A stretch of DNA of 64,000 nt from Aquilaria yunnanensis (lineage: Eukaryota; Streptophyta; Magnoliopsida; Malvales; Thymelaeaceae): assembly GCA_039654915.1 (NCBI GenBank), contig CM077594.1, positions 17,979,001-18,043,000 on the forward strand. The letters run 5' to 3'. Below are positions 59,925 to 64,000 of this stretch, piece after piece. Under the pieces are notes generated by a model that made no database searches, was not told the origin of the DNA, and saw only the letters and a list, made by a program, of their open reading frames with translations. Position numbers and translations under genes: made by a program. Position 1 is the stretch's first letter. Each line of letters begins with the position of its first letter.

Positions 59925-60450
59925 TGGTAAACTGAATTCACCAACTGCCAGCCGTTGGTAAATGCACGTTGGTATTTGATGCGTTGGAAATTTTTTTACC
60001 AACGCATAAAAAATAATACGTTGGTAAATTCCAACGCATAGACATTGGTAATTACCAATGGTTAGGAACCGGGCTTAGTTTCAACGCGTAGTTGTAGTTA
60101 CCAACGCGCACGGCGGTTGGTAATTACCAACTGTTATGGCAGTTGGTAAATTACCAACTGCCGTGCGCGTTGGTAATTACCAATTGCCATACGCGTTGGT
60201 AATTACCAACTGCCATACCCGTTGGTACTTACCGCGTAGGTAATTACCAACTTACAGCAGTTGGTAAGGGGGTTGGTAATTACTAACGTGCGTACGCATT
60301 GGTAATTACCAACGCGTGTGAGTTGGTAGCAAGCCGTTGGTAATTACCAACTTGCAGACAATTGGTAGAGTGTTGGTAAGTACCAACGCGGATGATAGTT
60401 GGTAATTACCAACTAGTGCGAGTTGGTAAACGGCGGTTACACGTTGGTAA
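59925..60450. repeat. Subterminal palindromic repeats, left end of CACTA 2
   Basis: About 20 copies of GTTGGTA/TACCAAC, many joined as the palindrome GTTGGTAATTACCAAC. They are spaced by short GC-richer linkers such as GCCATACGC. In En/Spm, repeated subterminal motifs bind the element-encoded protein, and these probably play that part. Confidence 0.85.
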
Positions 60451-60776
60451 TGTACATTTTCAGTTTCAGGCTGCGGTTGTTTCGTGTTTTCCCCGATTGG
60501 TATTATGTTCGAAACGGACATACCAATTCCAAAGTTCCCCCAGCCTTGCTCAGCAATAACGATTACACAGATATGCCCACGTAATTTCCATCAAATATTC
60601 TCTAATACACCATAATTAAAACAAGTACATATATGTCTAGAACAAACCATATAACATTCAACGGATTACACATCTCAGTAATTTCAATTGAGTCTTAATT
60701 AATTAGGCATAACAATTATTATGTAAGTCTGATAACACAAGAAATTATGAAATGATTTACCTATTGATGATGACCA

Positions 60777-61215
60777 TCACGGAGTCCCGACTATCTCCGC
60801 ATCCTCAGAGTCCGAGTCATCAGGATACTGTGGAACTAGTTGAGCCGGCGGGCATAGAAGGTTTAGCGAACGACAAATAATCTCCAACTGAGCCCGGTTC
60901 GCCTCCAATGCGGCTCTATTCGCCTCCAATGCGGCTCTACTCGCCTTCATCTCGTCTTAATTCTCTCGAGCTTCCTCTCGTACTCGGCATCCCTTCGCGC
61001 ATTCTCCTCCGCCATCATCTTCTGTACTTGCTCGTTGAATTGCGGTGTCTGTGTGATATCGATAAGTGGGATGGCACCTAGCAGTCGGCGGCCCGGTATG
61101 ACACACTGCTCATATCCTAATAAAAAAACAGGCCCTCTCCTTCTACCACCAGATGCAGTACTAATTATTGATAGTTCATCAATTGGCTCTAATTTAAGTA
61201 CTATGGGTATTATTG
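60777..61215 (-). pseudogene. CACTA Transposase_24-type protein, C-terminal remnant
   Basis: On the minus strand an open frame from about 61215 carries GYEQCVIPGRRLLGAIP and a coiled stretch with EQVQKMMAEENARRDAEYER. It breaks with a single frameshift near 60957. The adjoining frame continues with a repeated heptad RAALEAN RAALEAN RAQLE and an acidic end, and stops at 60777-60779. Charged C-terminal coiled coils of this kind are typical of the plant transposase family Transposase_24 (Ptta/En/Spm). The N-terminal domain is absent, replaced by ATT microsatellite, so the protein is not functional. Family assignment is from pattern memory and should be confirmed by profile search. Confidence 0.7.
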
Positions 61216-61291
61216 TACTTGGTTCTAATATTATTTTAAAAATTATGTATACTTAGTACTTGTATTTTTTAAGTATTATAAATATTATTCT

Positions 61292-61292
<1 letters not shown>

Positions 61293-61362
<70 letters not shown>
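61293..61362. repeat. (TAA)n microsatellite
   Basis: About 23 uninterrupted units inside CACTA 2. Confidence 0.97.
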
Positions 61363-61829
61363 TAATATTATTATTATGATTATGCCATGCATATAAGTAT
61401 AATTATTGTGATGTAAAATAATAATTATATACATTATTTTTATCATTATTATTATGGGTATTATTATTAGTCAAATTTAAGTACTATGGGTATTATTGTA
61501 CTTGGTTCTATAATTAATTTAATTATTATGTATAATTAGTATTTGTATTTTTTTAACTATTAATTATATTATTTTATATAATTAATAATATTAATTATAT
61601 TTATTATTATTATTATGATTGTGCCATGCATATAAGTATAATTATTATGATGTAATAATAATAATTATATACATTATTTTTATCATTATTATTATGGGTA
61701 TTATTATTAATTAGTCAAAGTTAATTACTATATATGGGTTTTACTGTACTTGGTTCTATAATTATTTTAATTATTATGTATAATTAGTATTTGTATTTTT
61801 TTAAGTATAATAAATATTATTTTATATAA

Positions 61830-61949
<120 letters not shown>

Positions 61950-62290
61950 TTATGACTGTGCCATGCTTATAAGTAAAATTATTATGATTTTCGATACATA
62001 TAAGTAAAATTATTTTTAGTATGATTATTATTATAATCATCATCAATAGTAATAATAATATTATTATAATTACTGTTCATATTATTGTTATTATTATGCA
62101 TATTACTACATTATTATTCTTCACATTCTTAGTGTTCTTTGTATTAACGTTATAACATTGAACATTTCATACTTAATTTTTATTACTTAGGTTCATTACT
62201 ATTATTTTATAAGTTACTACTACTACTACTACGTACACATATTAATTAATTATTATTATGACTATTGTTATTTTTATATTATTGGTACAT

Positions 62291-62291
62291 C

Positions 62292-62361
<70 letters not shown>
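62291..62361. repeat. (TTA)n microsatellite
   Basis: About 23 units, inside CACTA 2. Confidence 0.97.
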
Positions 62362-62364
<3 letters not shown>

Positions 62365-62733
62365 ACCATGACATAATATAACCATTTACACTAAATCACT
62401 CCAACTAAACCATAACTAAACTAATTAGCATCAAAATATACAAATAATCATTCCATACAATAATCTATATCACAGACTAAAAATATCTACCTTTTAACAT
62501 AATTAAAAACCACAAAGAAATTGCATATTCACTTTTTCTATCACTAAAAATATCCGCAAATAACAAATAATTAACAGAAATTAATTGACAAATACCAACA
62601 ACTATGTTCGAACCATAGCCACAACACATAAATTATATTAGCAATATAAATAATTAAAAACAATTTGTGTTCAAAAATCCCGTTTTAATTAGCATAACAG
62701 TACTAGGAAAAAGAAATTGAAACTTACCTCCAA

Positions 62734-63060
62734 TCACTTCCAAATGAGAGGAGTAACAATGGGCAACTCTTCAAGCTCATAGGTGAAGGGAGGAACTGAG
62801 AAAATCGAGCTAAACAACTTAATATCAAGGAAAATAGAAGAAATTTCAGAAAAACAAACGAAAATGTAAATGTAGACGTTTACCTGCAAATCTGGCACCA
62901 GATCCGTGAAATGGGGCAAGAAACGCGTCAAACGGTGGTCACCGACGACCGACGCCGGCAATGGCAACCAACGGGGCGGCAGAGAGAAGCTGGATGACGA
63001 ACACCAGCTGAAATGACGCGAATGCGTCTGGAGGAAGAAGAAGACCTTTTTAAATTTCAA
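62734..63060 (-). other. GC-rich patch near the 5' end of CACTA 2
   Basis: 62890-63030 is markedly GC-rich (CGACGACCGACGCCGGC-type sequence) beside the right subterminal repeats. A 108-codon minus-strand frame crosses it but matches nothing known. Its place upstream of the transposase remnant suggests the element's promoter or 5' exon. This is inference. Confidence 0.4.
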
Positions 63061-63375
63061 TTACCAACGGCTTAGCCGTTGGTAAAAAAATAAATAATAC
63101 GCAGCGTTTCATTAAAGCATTACCAACGGCTTAGCTGTTGGTAATAAAGCCCAAAAAACTAGGCCCATATCCACACATTGAACTACCAACGCGTGCACGT
63201 TGCAAATTTTACCAACGGCTAAGACCGCTACGTAGTTGGAAAAAATGCCAGCCCAATTCTTATTCCCTACCAACGCGTGCACATTGAAAATAATATACCA
63301 ACGGTCTTACACGTTGGTATTTACCAACGGTTAAGCCGTTGGTAATTGGTAATTAAGCAGTTGGTAATCTAACAA
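63060..63375. repeat. Subterminal palindromic repeats, right end of CACTA 2
   Basis: The same TACCAACGG and CCGTTGGTAA motifs as at the left end, in about ten copies and sparser. ATTACCAACGGCTTAGC occurs twice (63061 and 63120) about 59 bases apart. Confidence 0.8.
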
Positions 63376-63761
63376 TTTTTAGTAGTGGAATACAATATTA
63401 GTTCTGAATATACAGTTCTATTTAGTGTGACTAAGATGATCTTTTAACGGAGAAATATAGTTCATGCGATATAATCCTAAACTTTCCTGGTTTTGGAAAA
63501 AAATTGTAGAAGCTAACAACTTGATTGCAGCACACAAAAATAGATAGTATGAATATGGTAATATACCGCTGCTTTTTTTCTTTTTTTGGTCTCTGTGGCT
63601 GGTTTCCAGCTTTCTAAATGTATAAAATAAATTTCATACAAATAAAAGAGTACAAGTCATTAATTGCCTAGAAAATAAATTCAAAGATGAATGGCATATA
63701 GCTTTAGAAATCTCATGCCCAGTACTATAATTTTGTTGGTTTTGTGGCTGGAAAAAGAGGG

Positions 63762-64000
63762 TGTTGACACCCAATTTCGTCCGACCCGTAAATTTTTTTT
63801 TTTTAATTATTATTATTATTACCAAAAATAATAAAAAATTAATAAAAAAATTTTTTAGGATATGGGGGGCATTTTATTTTATAGGATTAGCTTTAAAATA
63901 ATATATATCTATATTTGTGTATAAAAATCAAAATTAATTAAAAACATTTTAAAAAAATTTACTATTAATTAATTAATTAATTATTTTTTTAAATTGATTA
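63762..64000 (+). mobile_element. Start of an LTR retrotransposon, cut by the window end
   Basis: Unit A homology stops after GGAAAAAG, and new sequence begins TGTTGACACCCAATTTCGTC, an LTR start I recognise from plant LTR retrotransposons. The remaining ~240 bases are AT-rich. The lineage cannot be fixed without the internal region. Confidence 0.6.

Overview
The window reads as nuclear DNA of a flowering plant, most likely a eudicot. It is AT-rich, has plant-type telomere motifs (CCCTAAA), spliced genes with GT-AG introns, and almost every plant transposon class. The only gene that looks intact is a two-exon papain-like cysteine protease of the SAG12 type (5932-7012, minus). Nearly everything else is transposable elements, many with target-site duplications (TSDs) that can be read directly. 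I saw no tRNA or rRNA genes and no CRISPR array. The species cannot be named from this sequence.

1-8.8 kb: a solo LTR (260-1593), a hAT-like element carrying a Stowaway MITE (1984-3671), a MULE-type element carrying a hAT MITE (3826-5360), the protease gene, and a MULE-type MITE in the protease promoter region. 8.8-10.5 kb: a tandem array built on AAAAGAACA. 11-16 kb: a MULE-type element split by a CACTA element that contains long microsatellites and about 1.4 kb of degenerate telomere-like repeat. 16-23.3 kb: sparse AT-rich sequence with a SINE, a Stowaway, a hAT-like and a MULE-like element.

24-36 kb: the most interesting unit, a degenerate MULE without visible terminal inverted repeats. 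It carries a FAR1/MURA-type transposase pseudogene (plus) and, convergently, a pseudogene combining a transposon-associated N-terminal domain with an Ulp1/C48 protease domain (minus). Its introns and intergenic DNA are packed with one short motif, TGTTCTTTTA, always in the sense direction of the nearby gene. This resembles VANDAL-type MULEs, whose anti-silencing protein binds short motifs amplified in their non-coding DNA. The motif here appears to be a new one. A solo LTR, itself holding a Stowaway MITE, is nested inside.

36.8-39.2 kb: a Harbinger-type MITE and a hAT MITE. 39.55-64 kb: a tandem segmental duplication (unit A 39555-57186, unit B from 57187 to the window end). After the duplication, unit A gained a non-autonomous LTR retrotransposon (44348-48715) and a near full-length RRM-type LINE (48865-56446) that was itself hit by a solo LTR. 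Unit B gained a CACTA element (59873-63387, TSD GAA) and an LTR element starting at 63762. Unit B also carries a 2.35-kb deletion sealed by a short stretch of telomere-like repeat.
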